Shown here piece by piece: positions 10,017 through 21,416 of a DNA stretch of 64,000 nucleotides. The stretch's first letter is position 1. Every line of letters begins with the position of its first letter. Under the pieces are notes generated by a model. That model had not been told where the DNA came from, did not search any database, and saw only the letters and a list, made by a program, of their open reading frames with translations. The stretch comes from Megamerina dolium (taxonomy: Eukaryota; Arthropoda; Insecta; Diptera; Megamerinidae): the NCBI GenBank assembly GCA_963854835.1, contig OY978525.1, positions 108,322,917-108,386,916 on the forward strand, given 5' to 3'. Position numbers and translations under genes: made by a program.

Positions 10017-10850
10017 GTCCTTTAACGAAAGACAACATGCCTTAGCTGCTGATACATACTATGCTACTCTACTCTGTTACGCATGCAACAGCAGTTATTC
10101 ACATGGAACGTGATGCTTAAGTTGTCAACTTCTTCATTTTATTTCATTTCATATCTTTTGTGGCTCAACTGCGTGTTGTTTATGTGTGTGTGTGCCTTGA
10201 AACTATTGCAACTGTTTGCTGCTGCTGCTGTTAGTAGTACTAAATCTGCTTGTGGTCTCTGACTTGTTTCGAGCAACTACAACGACGACTTGTGGTAATG
10301 ATGATGATGGTGCTGGTGATGGTAATACAAGTCTTGTTTGTTTCGTCATTCGCTTTCTGTTTTTTTTTTTTTTCTATTTTCAGACATCTGCTGCTTTGTC
10401 TCAGCTTCAACTCCAACTGGATCCTTTTCTATACATCAAATATCCCTCATGCTACAACAAGAAAAAGAACAACAACAGCTATACATTCTTCCATTTCGTA
10501 CGTGATGCAGCATCTGCGTGACGTTCAATGCTTTTGTAGAAAATATTCTTAGTCGCTTTGGTTTTTGTTTTGTTTTTTGCCTCCCAACTTCTTCCTTCTT
10601 CTGATGAGTAGATCCTTTGCTGCAGCATGCTCTTATTATTGACCTGCCTCTTACCCTTAGCATCATCCTTCTCTCCTCTGTTATAGTTAATGAGTTATGT
10701 CAGAGGAAAACATCAAATAGTTATTGTTTTATTTTTTTTATTTTTTTTTTTTGTTGCTTTTTTTTTATATTATTTTTTGATTTTGTTTTATTTCACAATC
10801 ATGTTCATCTTGTTGCTTGTTTGCCTTTATTACTATAATAATGTTCTGGT

Positions 10851-10921
10851 TTGTTGTTGTTGTTGTTGTTGTTGTTAGTTTTGTGGTGGTTTTATTCTTA
10901 TTATTATTATTATTATTATTT
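10851..10921. repeat. (TTG)n and (TTA)n microsatellites
   Basis: A TTG run at 10851-10876 and a TTA run at 10898-10921, separated by about 20 bp. Confidence 0.95.
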
Positions 10922-11340
10922 TGTCATCTCATTATTATTTATTTTCTTTGAGTTTTCTCATTCTCAATTTCATTGTGCAAGCTTATTTCACACTACCACC
11001 ACCACCAACACCAACATTTCTTCAAATATTCCATACGCTCCAAGTACTAACTATGTGCGTAAATGCATTGTCCATACTTGCCCAGCTTAGCTGCTTGCTT
11101 TCTTACGAGCTGAATGCCATTGTGTCGTTTTGTTAAATTACAAATATTTTCATAGTCATTTTCAGATTAAGTACTTTTTAATGATCTTTGCGTTGGGTGT
11201 TTAATTTTTTTCTCTCTCTTACTTGTGTGTTTGATGACTATAGCGGATCATGAAAAATAATCAATAAAATCAACCAAGTGAAACTAGTGAAACTGTGCCA
11301 ACATATTTCAGTTATTAGAGTGCTTTTAAAAAATTTACTC

Positions 11341-11660
11341 AAATATTTATTGCACCCGGATGAGCCTGGGTGCTACAACCATTTAATATTGTTAAGCATT
11401 TCATTGCGGGTTTTATTGGGGTTCAAGACCCATGACGTGTCTCAAACAGCCTCTCTGGGTTAATGCCAACCTACCTGTCACCACAGAGATGAGGCTATGA
11501 CGACCGACTGTGTGGCGGAATATCCATACCCCAACTGATGGTATTTGAAGGAAAAGTCAGTTGTATCGCATCGCTGACTTGACGGGTTCGGAAACCAGTT
11601 GTCACATATAAATCGAAATCAAGGCAACAGCCCTACCACCGAACTACGCAGGTATAAGCT
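11341..11660. other. GC-richer unclassified block
   Basis: Compositional island resembling 6700-7085 in character but not obviously in sequence. It begins with a small hairpin (gcacccgg...cctgggtgc, 11352-11373) and contains a tRNA B-box-like string ggttcaagaccc (about 11419-11430), without a convincing A box or cloverleaf. Possibly the end of a retroelement. Nothing further recognised. Confidence 0.4.
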
Positions 11661-12259
11661 AATAGCCCATACTTCGCCCAAAAACAATCAACTATTCGAC
11701 TATCTACAAGGAACAAAAACAAAAATTGGATTTTATTGAGAGAGTACATTAAATATGCGGGATGCTAATTTTGAGCGTTTATTGTGAAAGAATGGTCAAT
11801 TATGTTTTATTAATTTTTTGTTCTAGTGTTGTCTATTGGAGGTCGCTATTTTTTCGCCTTTTTCAGACATCTGATTGACTTCTCGGCGAAAAACTTCATG
11901 ATTCAAGGCAATTTCTGATTTCCCTCTAAGTAGTGAAGTGTTGGCCACCTAGGTCATTCGCCAATAATCGGAACAAATAGTAATACGAAGTTGCAAGTGA
12001 ATATCACAGCTCAAATGAGCACTTCCTATGTGTTCTTGATGACCTTTGCAACATGTGTCCGAGAATTTCAGTATTGACAAATCACTTTATCTTGTGTCTT
12101 TTCGCATATTCTGGTCGTTGCTACTGCAGTGTTCAGCACAATTACATCAATTGTAATTGGTACTATTATTCAATTTCAATAGGATTGCACTTTGTGACTA
12201 TGATTTTTTATTTTTAAACAAAATTGGAATGAAATTGCATAACTCGGTACGATATCAAC
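11661..12259. other. Spacer, no gene seen
   Basis: No domain, element end or repeat recognised. Confidence 0.45.
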
Positions 12260-13110
12260 AAATGACACTATGAAACAATTTCATGTTCATCGTCTGGGTC
12301 GGAATGATTCCAACTCAGGGCAAAAAACCTAGGCCCATATAGTAAGACCTCCAAATATTTTCGATTTCTCATGTCAAATTTTGTTTTCAATTTCCCATAT
12401 TAAATTATAAATTTTTTGCCTTAGTATTTTTAGAATAAGTGGTCAAAAAGGTTTAAAATTCATATCGGAGCGAAATATATATTTAGAATATATGCAGTAA
12501 AATTTCACGTGGAATAATTTTGTAGAACATTTTAACCCATTAGCTCTGTCAGGAAAGGGTCATTTTGACCGCTTTTTTGGAAAGTCTGAATAAAACGATA
12601 TTTGTGAGAATGTTAGAGGGTTAAAATGTTTTAGAAAAATATTTGTTAGAAAATTTCACTAGGGGTTATCTCAGACAAAATTTTTATACAAACAATGTAA
12701 AAATCCATAGAAAATAAAAAACCAATATGTCCCTTTGAAATATGTAACAATTTTTTTTTTTGTTTATGCTCTCTTTTAATCAGCAATTTCTACATAAATG
12801 TCATATAGTAAAATTTCATGAGGAATAATTTTGTAGAACATTTTAACCCATTAGCACTCTCAAGAAAGGATCCTTTTGACCTCTTTTTTGGAGAGTCTGA
12901 ATAAAATGACATTTGCAAGAACGCTAGAGGGTTAAAATGTTTTAGAAAAATTTTTGTCAGAAAATTTCACTAGGGGTTGTCTCAGACAAAATCTTTATAC
13001 AAACAACGAAATGTCCACAAAAAATAAAAAACAAATATGTCCCTTTAAAGTATGCAACATTTTTTGTGCTCTCTTCTTAATTTCTACATAAATTTCGTTG
13101 ACAATGTCGT
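12260..13110. repeat. Unclassified repeat family T, copy 1 (311 bp tandem duplication)
   Basis: The segment from the string tgtagaacattttaaccc recurs in direct orientation at 12521 and 12832, giving a period of 311 bp. Each unit has a 13 bp inverted pair (aacattttaaccc ... gggttaaaatgtt; 12526-12538 and 12618-12630 in unit 1) around about 80 bp that holds an inner small palindrome ggtcattttgacc. The inner segment is thus bounded by TTAA-CCC and GGG-TTAA. A second locus (19110-19990) shares the left flank as well as the core. Confidence 0.75.
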
Positions 13111-14990
13111 TTCGACAGTGGTTTTAGTGGTAATTTTTATTAATGACGCATGAAATTTTGGTGGAGTGATTTAAACAAAAAATTGAATTGAACCCCTGCC
13201 CTTATGAAATAAACTATGAAAAATTTTCGAAGAATATTTTAATAAATTGAAATTATATTTATAATTATTACTACGACTTTATAAGCATTTTTACTAGAAA
13301 TCATTGTATTTTACTATAAACTTTGGCAATGTTTTTCTCATCTGAAAATTGCAATTTGTTTAAAGGTCGTGTCATTAAATGTTCACTTCATATAAAATTA
13401 CTAGACTTTCACAACTGTTTTTCATATACATATATATGCGTATTTTTCTAAAACTATTTTTATTTTTATTCTAAAACTATTATAATTTATATATTCCATC
13501 GAAAACTTTCTGTAAATATTTCACTATATAATTGACATGAATGTCATTGCAATAAAAATTACTAAAAATCATTGTAATCAATATAATTAAATTAAAAAAG
13601 TTTACAATTGTTCTCAAAAAAATGGACGTGATGGCATGATTCTCACGCTTACCTTGAATACCACATAACAATTCAACTGCTCTATATGTAAAAATGTTTA
13701 TAAGAAGAGCTTTATGCCTCTTCACTCCCAATATATATATATATATTTCTATCGTAAATAATTGCAACTTATTGTGGTAAATTTGTGATGAAAATCAAAT
13801 CAAGTAAAAGAAATAAAATAACAAAAAAATTACAAATAAATACAATACAACAACAACAACAACAAATACGAACAAATGCGTGTAATTTACAAGCAATTTC
13901 ATGATTTCATCAAAAATTTCTTCGAACGAAGGGAATCGGGAGACAGACGAAAAAAATAAATACAAAAATTAGAAAGAAAAAAAAAAACAACAAAAAAGAC
14001 AATAGCAAGATGAAGTAAATTGACAAATTGACAGACAGTTGTAAATACAGAACATTTATTCTGCTATCTGTATGTATGTATCTGTATGTAGCTGAAGATG
14101 ATGATGTGGTGCCACTTGTACATAGTAAATTATTGCTAAATTAAATGAATAAACCTAATACAATAAGTCGTCGTCGTCGATGAAGCTGAAGATGAAAAAT
14201 ACATACATAATGTAACAACATTTGCATATACTTGACGATAGAATATAAATAGATGTTAAATACTCTATGTGCTTACACGAAATGTTCAACTGCGTCACAT
14301 TGAGGAGTACCACAAACGATATTTGGCAAATCGACCACCACCATCATCACCATCACCATCACAATCACAATCGAAATCAAATGTATTTGAAAAAATCAAA
14401 TAAACATGAAAATACCACAAAACAATTACAACAACAACAATACGAATTTATTTAGACAATTTTTGTTTTTTTTTTTTGTTTTTTATTTTTTCTTTTGTTT
14501 CATTATTATTAGCAAACAATTGTTGAGACGTGCTATGATAAGCAACAATAGTGCGTTAAATTAAAAAAAAAAAAAAAAAAAAAAATACTTGATAAACAAT
14601 GCTTACAAGGACAATAAAAATGTATCGGTAAGGAAAAAAGAAATAAGTACTTGTTGGCATGAGCCACCAAAAAAAACCAAAGCGTTGATGCGTACTAACT
14701 ACTGCAGCCTGCAGCCATGTTAAGTGGCGTTTTTTTTTTATTATTTTTACGCGTATTTTTTTTTATGTACCAATACGTAATAATATAAATACTATTATGC
14801 TGTTATTGGTTGTTTTTATGCCACAACTGTTTCACTTCGATTTTATTTATTTTATTTTTTAAATTCTTTAAGTTATAGAATTGTTAAACCACATTTCAAA
14901 ACCGTGTTTATAGAGCGCATTTTTAAGTTGATGCCATTGACATACATAGAAGTTAACCAAAATATGACCCAAAATTGTTTTTTTTTTTTT
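13111..14990. other. AT-rich spacer, no gene seen
   Basis: Includes (AT)n near 13732-13746, (CAA)n near 13848-13865, (CAY)n at 14336-14373 (which reads as poly-His in one frame) and A/T runs. No supported gene. Confidence 0.5.
14336..14373. repeat. (CAC/CAT)n microsatellite
   Basis: Imperfect CAY trinucleotide run. Confidence 0.9.
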
Positions 14991-14994
14991 TGTA

Positions 14995-16160
14995 CAGGGT
15001 GATTTTTTTAGCAACTTTCAACTTTGAGAACACTGTTTTTGGCAGCTCAGCTGTTTTCGTGTAACATCTGACTGTCAAACATGTTCAGTTTGGTCCATAA
15101 TGTAACCATGAATTTACTTACAAGCGAACAACGCTTGCAGATTATTGAATTTTATTATTAAAATTCATGCTCGGTTCATTCATTCATTTTATGGTCAATT
15201 TGGGCGACCTTCTGGGACGGCCATTCGGAATCTTGTGACTAAATTTCGCACCAAATTTACTTTATTGGACATTAAGCCACTAACACGTGTACGTAGAGTG
15301 CGGACATAGGAACATATCGCAGCTGTATCCGTCAGTGTTGTTGATGACCGTGAATTATCGATTCGGTGCCGTTCGCAGCAATTGGGCCTCTGTTATTTCA
15401 CTACGTGGAAAATTTTGCGGAAGGATTTGGGTATAAAACCGTGTAAAATACAGCTGCTGTAAGAATTGAAGCCACACGACCTACCACAACGGCTAACATT
15501 CGGTGACTGCGCACTGGCAAAGTTAGATGAAGATCCATTATTTTTATCGGAAAATTGTGTTTAGCGACGAAGCTCATTTCTCTGGTTGAACGGATACGTG
15601 AATAATCAAAATTGCCATGTTTGGTGTGAATAGCAGCCAGACATATTGCAAGAACTGCCAATGCATGCCGAAAAATGCACTATTTGGTGTGGATTATGGG
15701 CCGGTGGCATCATTGGGCCATACTTTTACGTTACTGTGAATAGTGAGAGCTGCCGTGCAATGATTACAAACTTGTTTTTTGCCCAAAATGGAAGAGCTGG
15801 ACTTGGCTGACATGTAGTTACAACAAGACGGTGCCACATGCCACACAGCGCGCGAAACCATGGCCCAATTGAGAGGCGAGTTCGCTGAACATTTTATTTG
15901 ACGTTTGGGGCTGGTCAATTGGCTGCCTAGATCGTGCGATTTAACGCCTTTAGACTATTTTTTGTGAGACTATGTTAAGGCTCATGTGTGTAGCGAAATA
16001 GTTGACGGACTGGAAGCCAATATTGAAGAATATATCCGTGAGATATCGGTCGATATGTTGAAGAGAGAGTATGCCAAAATTGGACCCAGCGTATGAACTA
16101 TTTGAGTCGCAGCCGCGGTCATCATTTACATGAAATCATTTTGAAACATTGAATTATATA
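14995..16160 (+). pseudogene. DD41D-type transposase, near full length but decayed
   Basis: A long mariner-like transposase relic. It opens after a left end agggtgattttttta with MNLLTSEQRLQIIEF (ATG 15110) and a helix-turn-helix, broken by stops and shifts. Catalytic Asp 1 is seen in FSDEAHF (about 15565-15590), Asp 2 in QQDGATCHTARETMAQL (about 15826-15878), and Asp 3 in PRSCDLTPLDYFL (about 15931-15964). There are 41 residues between Asp 2 and Asp 3, which is what places this group in the DD41D lineage. The C-terminus SVDMLKREYAK and the GHHLHEI-like end reach about 16140. Many in-frame stops (for example in the helix region and after DYFL) show it is dead. The right TIR was not found. Confidence 0.85.
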
Positions 16161-16955
16161 GATCGTTCTATCGACTCAAATAATTATTTCATACATTTCT
16201 CTAAATTTCATGTGTTTTTTTTTAAATCAAACTCAAAGGCTCTTAAAAGCATCAACACTTCTGTCTTTAAAAATTAAAACTTGAATATTTTTTTTTAATA
16301 ACTTAGAGATTTAATTGTTATAATAAAGTGATTTGTTCTCAAGAAAATATTCTGAATATTTCGACAATCCCATCTCTGAAATGTATAATACTCGCAACAA
16401 TACTCAATACTGATTTTCTATTTTTTCTTATATCTGCCTATGTATGAAAATTTCATCACAAGGTGTTTGAAAGTACTTAAGAATTTTTTAAGTAGCTGAA
16501 TTTAAAACACATTCCCAATATTCATACTCACATTCACTTATACTATGAAGGTACTTATACGAAGTGAAGGTAAGGAAAATATTTAGGTTGAAAAATATGA
16601 TTTTCAGAAAGAAAATTCGTAGAAATTATATAAAATATGAGAATGAGAATATAAGCGCACATCTATAAAGCTTAAAAGTTTTACAGTGATATGAAAAAAC
16701 AAAAAAAAAAAAAAAAAACAAAAACATAAACCAGAATGAATGAAATAAATAATATAAAAAGTAAGGTGTCTATTGTATTTCATATTTATTTCATATTAAG
16801 GCTGGACATATTGTTCAATATGATGTTTAAGGGGAGCCGTAACTCTGCTGCTGCATATAGAGATCAAATTCAAAGAAATTTGTCGCAAAAGTTTTACTAT
16901 TCACTAGAATCAGCTTATATATGTTCCACTATTGTTCCAATTGTACTATAGCATT
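16161..16955. other. AT-rich spacer, no gene seen
   Basis: No recognisable element apart from an A20-type run near 16700. Confidence 0.45.
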
Positions 16956-16959
16956 TTTC

Positions 16960-17770
16960 AACGAGATGTGTCATTTTAAATTTAAACCATCTCGGCAACC
17001 CTCAAAGACTCCATTGCGAAAAATCACATGTCCATGAAATTTTTCACACAATAGACCTATTGTTTCACCAGCTCTATGGCATGTGGCTCCGTTCTACTGA
17101 AAATAAATGTCGTCTACGTTCATATCTTCAATATCAAACCAAGGAAAGTCAGTCACCATCGTTCGGTATTGCAATCCATTCACTGAATTGAGTCATACCA
17201 GTATCATTGTAAAAAAAAAATATGGCCCAATGACACCGCCACCTTAACAACCGGACCAAACCGTTACTCGTTGTGGATGGAGAGGTTGTTCGACCATTTC
17301 TCATGAGTTTTCGGAGCCCCAGATGTGTCAATGTTGCTTATTCACATACTCAGACAAATGAAAATGAGCCTCGTCACTTTGAATAATTTTGTTTGAGAAA
17401 TCAAGATCTACTTCATGCATTTCCAGCATCCAATTAGGGATTATATGGCAATTTCCATGGTTTAAAACTGCAATTCTTTTGTCAACTGCGCCTTAAAGGC
17501 ATGTAGGCCAACCTCTTTATGCAAAATATGGTCAAAAGTGACTTTGGACGCAATTCCTGCGATTGTTTCAAAATGGACAAAACTGAATTTTCAACCAGGT
17601 TTTTCCGTTGTCCGGTTGACTAGTTCGAGATGTTCGAATTTGTCGATTAATTTCACTATAGCTGTGCGAGAAGACGCTTGATGATGGCCAAAACAGTACT
17701 AGTAAACGATTTTGAGAATATTCAGGACACTTTATTGCCTTACTATAATATATGCTTCCTTCATTATTTC
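16960..17770 (-). pseudogene. DD41D-type transposase remnant
   Basis: Minus-strand relic. From right to left: HTH region with VFGHHQASSRTAIVKLIDKFE (about 17640-17700), then the catalytic core ending in GGVIGPYFFY (about 17215-17245), then EDMNVDDIYFQ followed by a stop and NGATCHRAGETIGLL (about 17030-17130). In this copy the second catalytic Asp reads Asn (QNGATCH). The part around Asp 3 is missing; downstream only FHGHVIFRNGVFEG remains. It belongs to the same subfamily as 54530-55800 and shows the uninterrupted target sequence tatggcccaatgacaccgcc (17221-17240) that is split by an insertion there. Confidence 0.8.
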
Positions 17771-19109
17771 ATGAATTGTCAAAAATCCTAAAATTAATAG
17801 ATACAAATTTTCCCGCTTTCTAATTCGAATAAGAAGTCTCAATCATATGACCAACACTACCTTTATCTGAGAGTCAAAATTCAATTCATATGCAATATTT
17901 ATGCTTACATCCATGCATGCTATCATCTCTACGTCTGTAGTATAACAGTCAGTCACAATCAACACACAATCTTGTACTATGATGAACTTGTTATCATATA
18001 TAGGAAAAAGTAAAAGAGGTAGACATATAATTTCTTACAAGTATGCCATCATCATCGTCATCATCACCATCATCAACATCAACATCAACATCACCACCAG
18101 ACCATCACCATTAATTGAATTTGATTGTTACTCTTATGAATTGTTTTTTGTTGTTGTTGTTGTTGTTGTCTTTCATATGTAGTATGCTAGTACATGTTTT
18201 ATACATTGCTCTCAGTTTGCATAAGAAGTAAGTAGTCCTTTACTCCTTACAAGTGAAAATATGGTAGTACAATTCATTTCATGTCGTTAAAGTTTGTTTT
18301 CTGTGTCTCTTCCTCTTGTGTTTTTTTTTTTTCTGAAATTTTTTTTTAATTTTTTATTTTATTATTTATTTTCTTTGTTCTTTATGAAATATCTGTTCTA
18401 CTTTGAGTAGAGATTCATGTCTTTGAAATGTGTCTTCAACATATCACAAGTATAAGTATATAAATGGTTGCTTGTTTGAGCTGTGATGGCATAAAGTTTT
18501 CTTGAAAAAAAATTTTTTTTTTTTTTTTCACATATAGGAAATTGAAATTGTATTTGTTTTTTTTTCATCTTTTGTTTTATGCCTTAGGCCTATTATTAAA
18601 AAGAAAAATCGAAAAGTAGACTTAAAAATTGTTGTATTTATTTTTTGTATATATCACTACTCACAGAGCATTGACTAGCTAATATGTATTTTTGATTTAC
18701 GTAAATTTTTTTATTTATAAGACTGTGTTTATCAGATTGCAATAGATTTGTTTTTTTTTTTTTTTGTCATTAGAATCAAGATTAAGATTTCAATTGTAAG
18801 TTATAAATTTAAATTTCTCAATGATTTAATGTGTAATAAAAAGTGTCTAAATTTTATATGAAATTTTCGAATACTGAAAAAAATTTTATGAAAGCCCGCT
18901 ACACTATAATTTAAGATATAAATTGTATGATTGTATATTAAGGTTGGCATGGCAGTAATTGAAGCCGGTCCTCATAACTATTTTGCAGAACTCATCTCCA
19001 TTTAATATGTTTTTTCGAGAAAAGGCCATGAATACATGAATACAAATGACATAAATGGAAAAATGTCATGAGCGTCCCATAATGCAATCTCGATGAAAAT
19101 ATAATACAA
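17771..19109. other. AT-rich spacer with microsatellites, no gene seen
   Basis: Includes a degenerate ATC/CAT run at 18046-18105 and (GTT)n near 18150-18170, plus several T runs. No gene supported. Confidence 0.5.
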
Positions 19110-19990
19110 ATGGCAAACGCAATAAAATTACACAGTGACTCAGTATTTGTGGGGACGGAATGAGTCAAACTTAGAATGAAAGACCTAGACCTATGTAGTA
19201 CAACCTCCAAATCTTTTTGCCATATTAAATTTGCAATTTTTTCTTCTTCTTCTTCTGCTTCTTCTTCTTATGTGGCCATAACAACCGATGATCGATTTAA
19301 GCCGAACATATAACGCAATTGCAATTTTTTTACCATAGTGTTTTTAGAATAAGTCGCAAATAAAAGGTTAAAATGCATATCAGAGCGAAGTATGTAGCCT
19401 GTGTATTGTGAAAATTCACTACGAATAAAATTGTAGAACATTTTAACCCATTAGCTCTCTCACAAACGGGTCATTTTGAGCTCTTTTTTCAAAAGTCCCA
19501 ATAAAATGGCAATTGGAAGGTCGTTAGGGGGTTAAAATATTCTACAAAATGATTTGTCGTAAAATTTCACTAGAGATATTCTCAAAAATCTTTATAAAAA
19601 GAACGTTAACGGACGGGTTATTTTGACCCCTTTTTTCAAAAGTCTGAATAAAATGGCAATTGGGTGGTTGCTAAGGGGTTAAAATGTTCTAAAAATGATC
19701 TGTCGTAAAATTTCACTAGGGATATTCTCAAAAATCTTTATAAAAAGAACGTAACCGGACGGGTTATTTTCACCCCCTTTTTTCAAAAGTCTGAATAAAA
19801 TGGGATTTGAGTGGTTGTTAAGGGATTAAAATGTTCTAGAAAATGATTTGTTGGGAAATTTCAGTAGAGATATTCTCAAAAATCATTATAAAAAGAACGT
19901 AAAAGTCCAAAGAAAATAAGTTGCATATATCCCCTTGATATATGCAACTTTTTTATGCATTCTTTTATAATTTGTTCATAAATATAACTG
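19110..19990. repeat. Unclassified repeat family T, copy 2 (three ~146 bp units)
   Basis: Homologous to 12260-13110, including the flank 'acctag-cc-tat-tagta--acctccaaat'. Here the core is repeated three times at about 146 bp spacing: acgggt(c/t)a(t)tttt blocks start near 19465, 19613 and 19759, each followed by 'tttttcaaaagtc--aataaaatgg' and a gggttaaaat-like end. A 76 bp RTE 3' end is inserted at 19243-19318. Confidence 0.75.
19243..19318 (-). mobile_element. Very short RTE 3' end insertion
   Basis: Seventy-six bp in minus orientation: the RTE 3' terminus (tatggccacataa read on the minus strand) with an (AAG)n-like tail. It is flanked by direct repeats ttgcaatttttt at 19231-19242 and 19319-19330. 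The family T copy at 12.4 kb lacks it. Confidence 0.85.
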
Positions 19991-21414
19991 TAGCTCTTTT
20001 CGAGGGTGTCGCAATCGTCGCTACCATGAGGATCTCAGTCGCCAATTATGTCCATATGTGACTCCACTGTTACACAGCGTCAAATTGTGAACACTTTGCA
20101 ATCCTGCAACTGCTTCCAGACTAGTACTTGTATTTAAGGCTAACCTGAAAGACAAAGATGCTACATATTCTCCTATCTTCTTTAAAATATTATTTTTATT
20201 TTATTAATTTAATATTTTCTTAAGAATCACCGACTCAAAGATAAAAAAAATACTTGAACCCCAGTTAAAGTTTCATTCAATAGCTCATATTGTTGACAAT
20301 TGCAATTGCAATTTTCAATAAATAATTTTATAAACAAATTTTATTTTTCATGCTCTACTAGTTAGTGAGTTATCGGTTGAATGATAACACCTTTTTTAAG
20401 TGATTTGTGCTTATTCAACTGATATATTATAGTTTGTCCTGTGTAAACTACAAATTTTTAGTGTTAACAAATACTGAAATTATGTGCTATACTTGGATGT
20501 AATAAATTGAATGTTATTTACCACAAAAACCGCATAAAAATCATAATTTACGTATGCAGACGCATTTTTTTTTTTTTTAGATCTTATAAAATTGGTTACA
20601 GATAGCATTGAAATTTAATTAGAATCATTTCCAACAAATGGTTTCAAATGCAATTTCATTGAATACATCATGGATATCATAATCATAATCATCATTATCA
20701 TAATCATCATCATCGTCATCATTATCGCTGTCATGTGCACAATACAATACGTATAGAATGCAGTTAAGGATGAAACAGACACTTCATATTCGTCGTGATA
20801 ATGGCAACGGTGTAAACGGAAATTTTAATAGACACAATCACAATCAGAATAGTCATCGTAGCCATCCTTGTTATAGTCATTGACTTGTGCTCTTACAATT
20901 TGCTTCTTTTCCTATCACTCCCTTCTATCACCAGACTCTGTCGTTTTTGCTCTCTATCTCTCTCTCTATCTCTCTGGTGGTTTCTTAGACGATTATTTGG
21001 TTATAGCCATTATGTGGTTCTTGGTAATGGTCATTGTGGTGTAGCTAGTACATAATATAAGTGGTTCGCGCATTTGTTGGCTGGTCTGCGTTTTTATAAC
21101 GAAATTTTGCTATTTATAACATTTTCAAATGATGTTGATAACAATGATGATGATGATGATGATGATGATGATGTAGATGTACTTGTTAGGCCACAAATAT
21201 GAATTTGAACTTATTGTATTGTATTTACGAATGTTGTTTTTTTTTTATAAATTCTACATATATACTTGTACATTAGAGTGTCTTATGCAAAAATGTCATT
21301 ACTATTGGATACGAAAAATTAAAATTGATTTATGTTTCACGATTTCCCATAAGATGTTGCTATAATCGTTCGTCAAATAGAGAGCTTTTAAAAAAAAGTC
21401 TCTAAAAATACACA
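19991..21414. other. Spacer with ATC/GAT and CT/CTAT microsatellites
   Basis: Imperfect ATC runs at 20677-20730, a CTAT/CT run at 20945-20974 and (GAT)n at 21144-21173. No gene supported. Confidence 0.5.
21144..21173. repeat. (GAT)10 microsatellite
   Basis: Ten uninterrupted trinucleotide units. Confidence 0.95.
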
Positions 21415-21416
21415 TA

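Larger units (their letters stand above)
9046..11340. other. AT-rich spacer with many microsatellites, no gene seen
   Basis: Open frames here are low-complexity translations of T, TTG and TTA runs. Clear simple repeats are (ATT)n at 9882-9909, (GT)n at 9983-10000 followed by T16, (TTG)n at 10851-10876 and (TTA)n at 10898-10921. No conserved protein domain was seen. Confidence 0.55.

Noticed and set aside
10216..10878. Frames of 60-100 codons near 10.2-10.9 kb
   Set aside because: Low-complexity Leu/Phe translations of T, TTG and TTA runs; no domain, overlapping in several frames.
11402..11440. Possible tRNA gene from ggttcaagaccc
   Set aside because: No cloverleaf with matching acceptor stem or A box could be drawn.
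15401..15918. Minus-strand frames of 86 and 74 codons
   Set aside because: Antisense shadows of the decayed plus-strand DD41D transposase.
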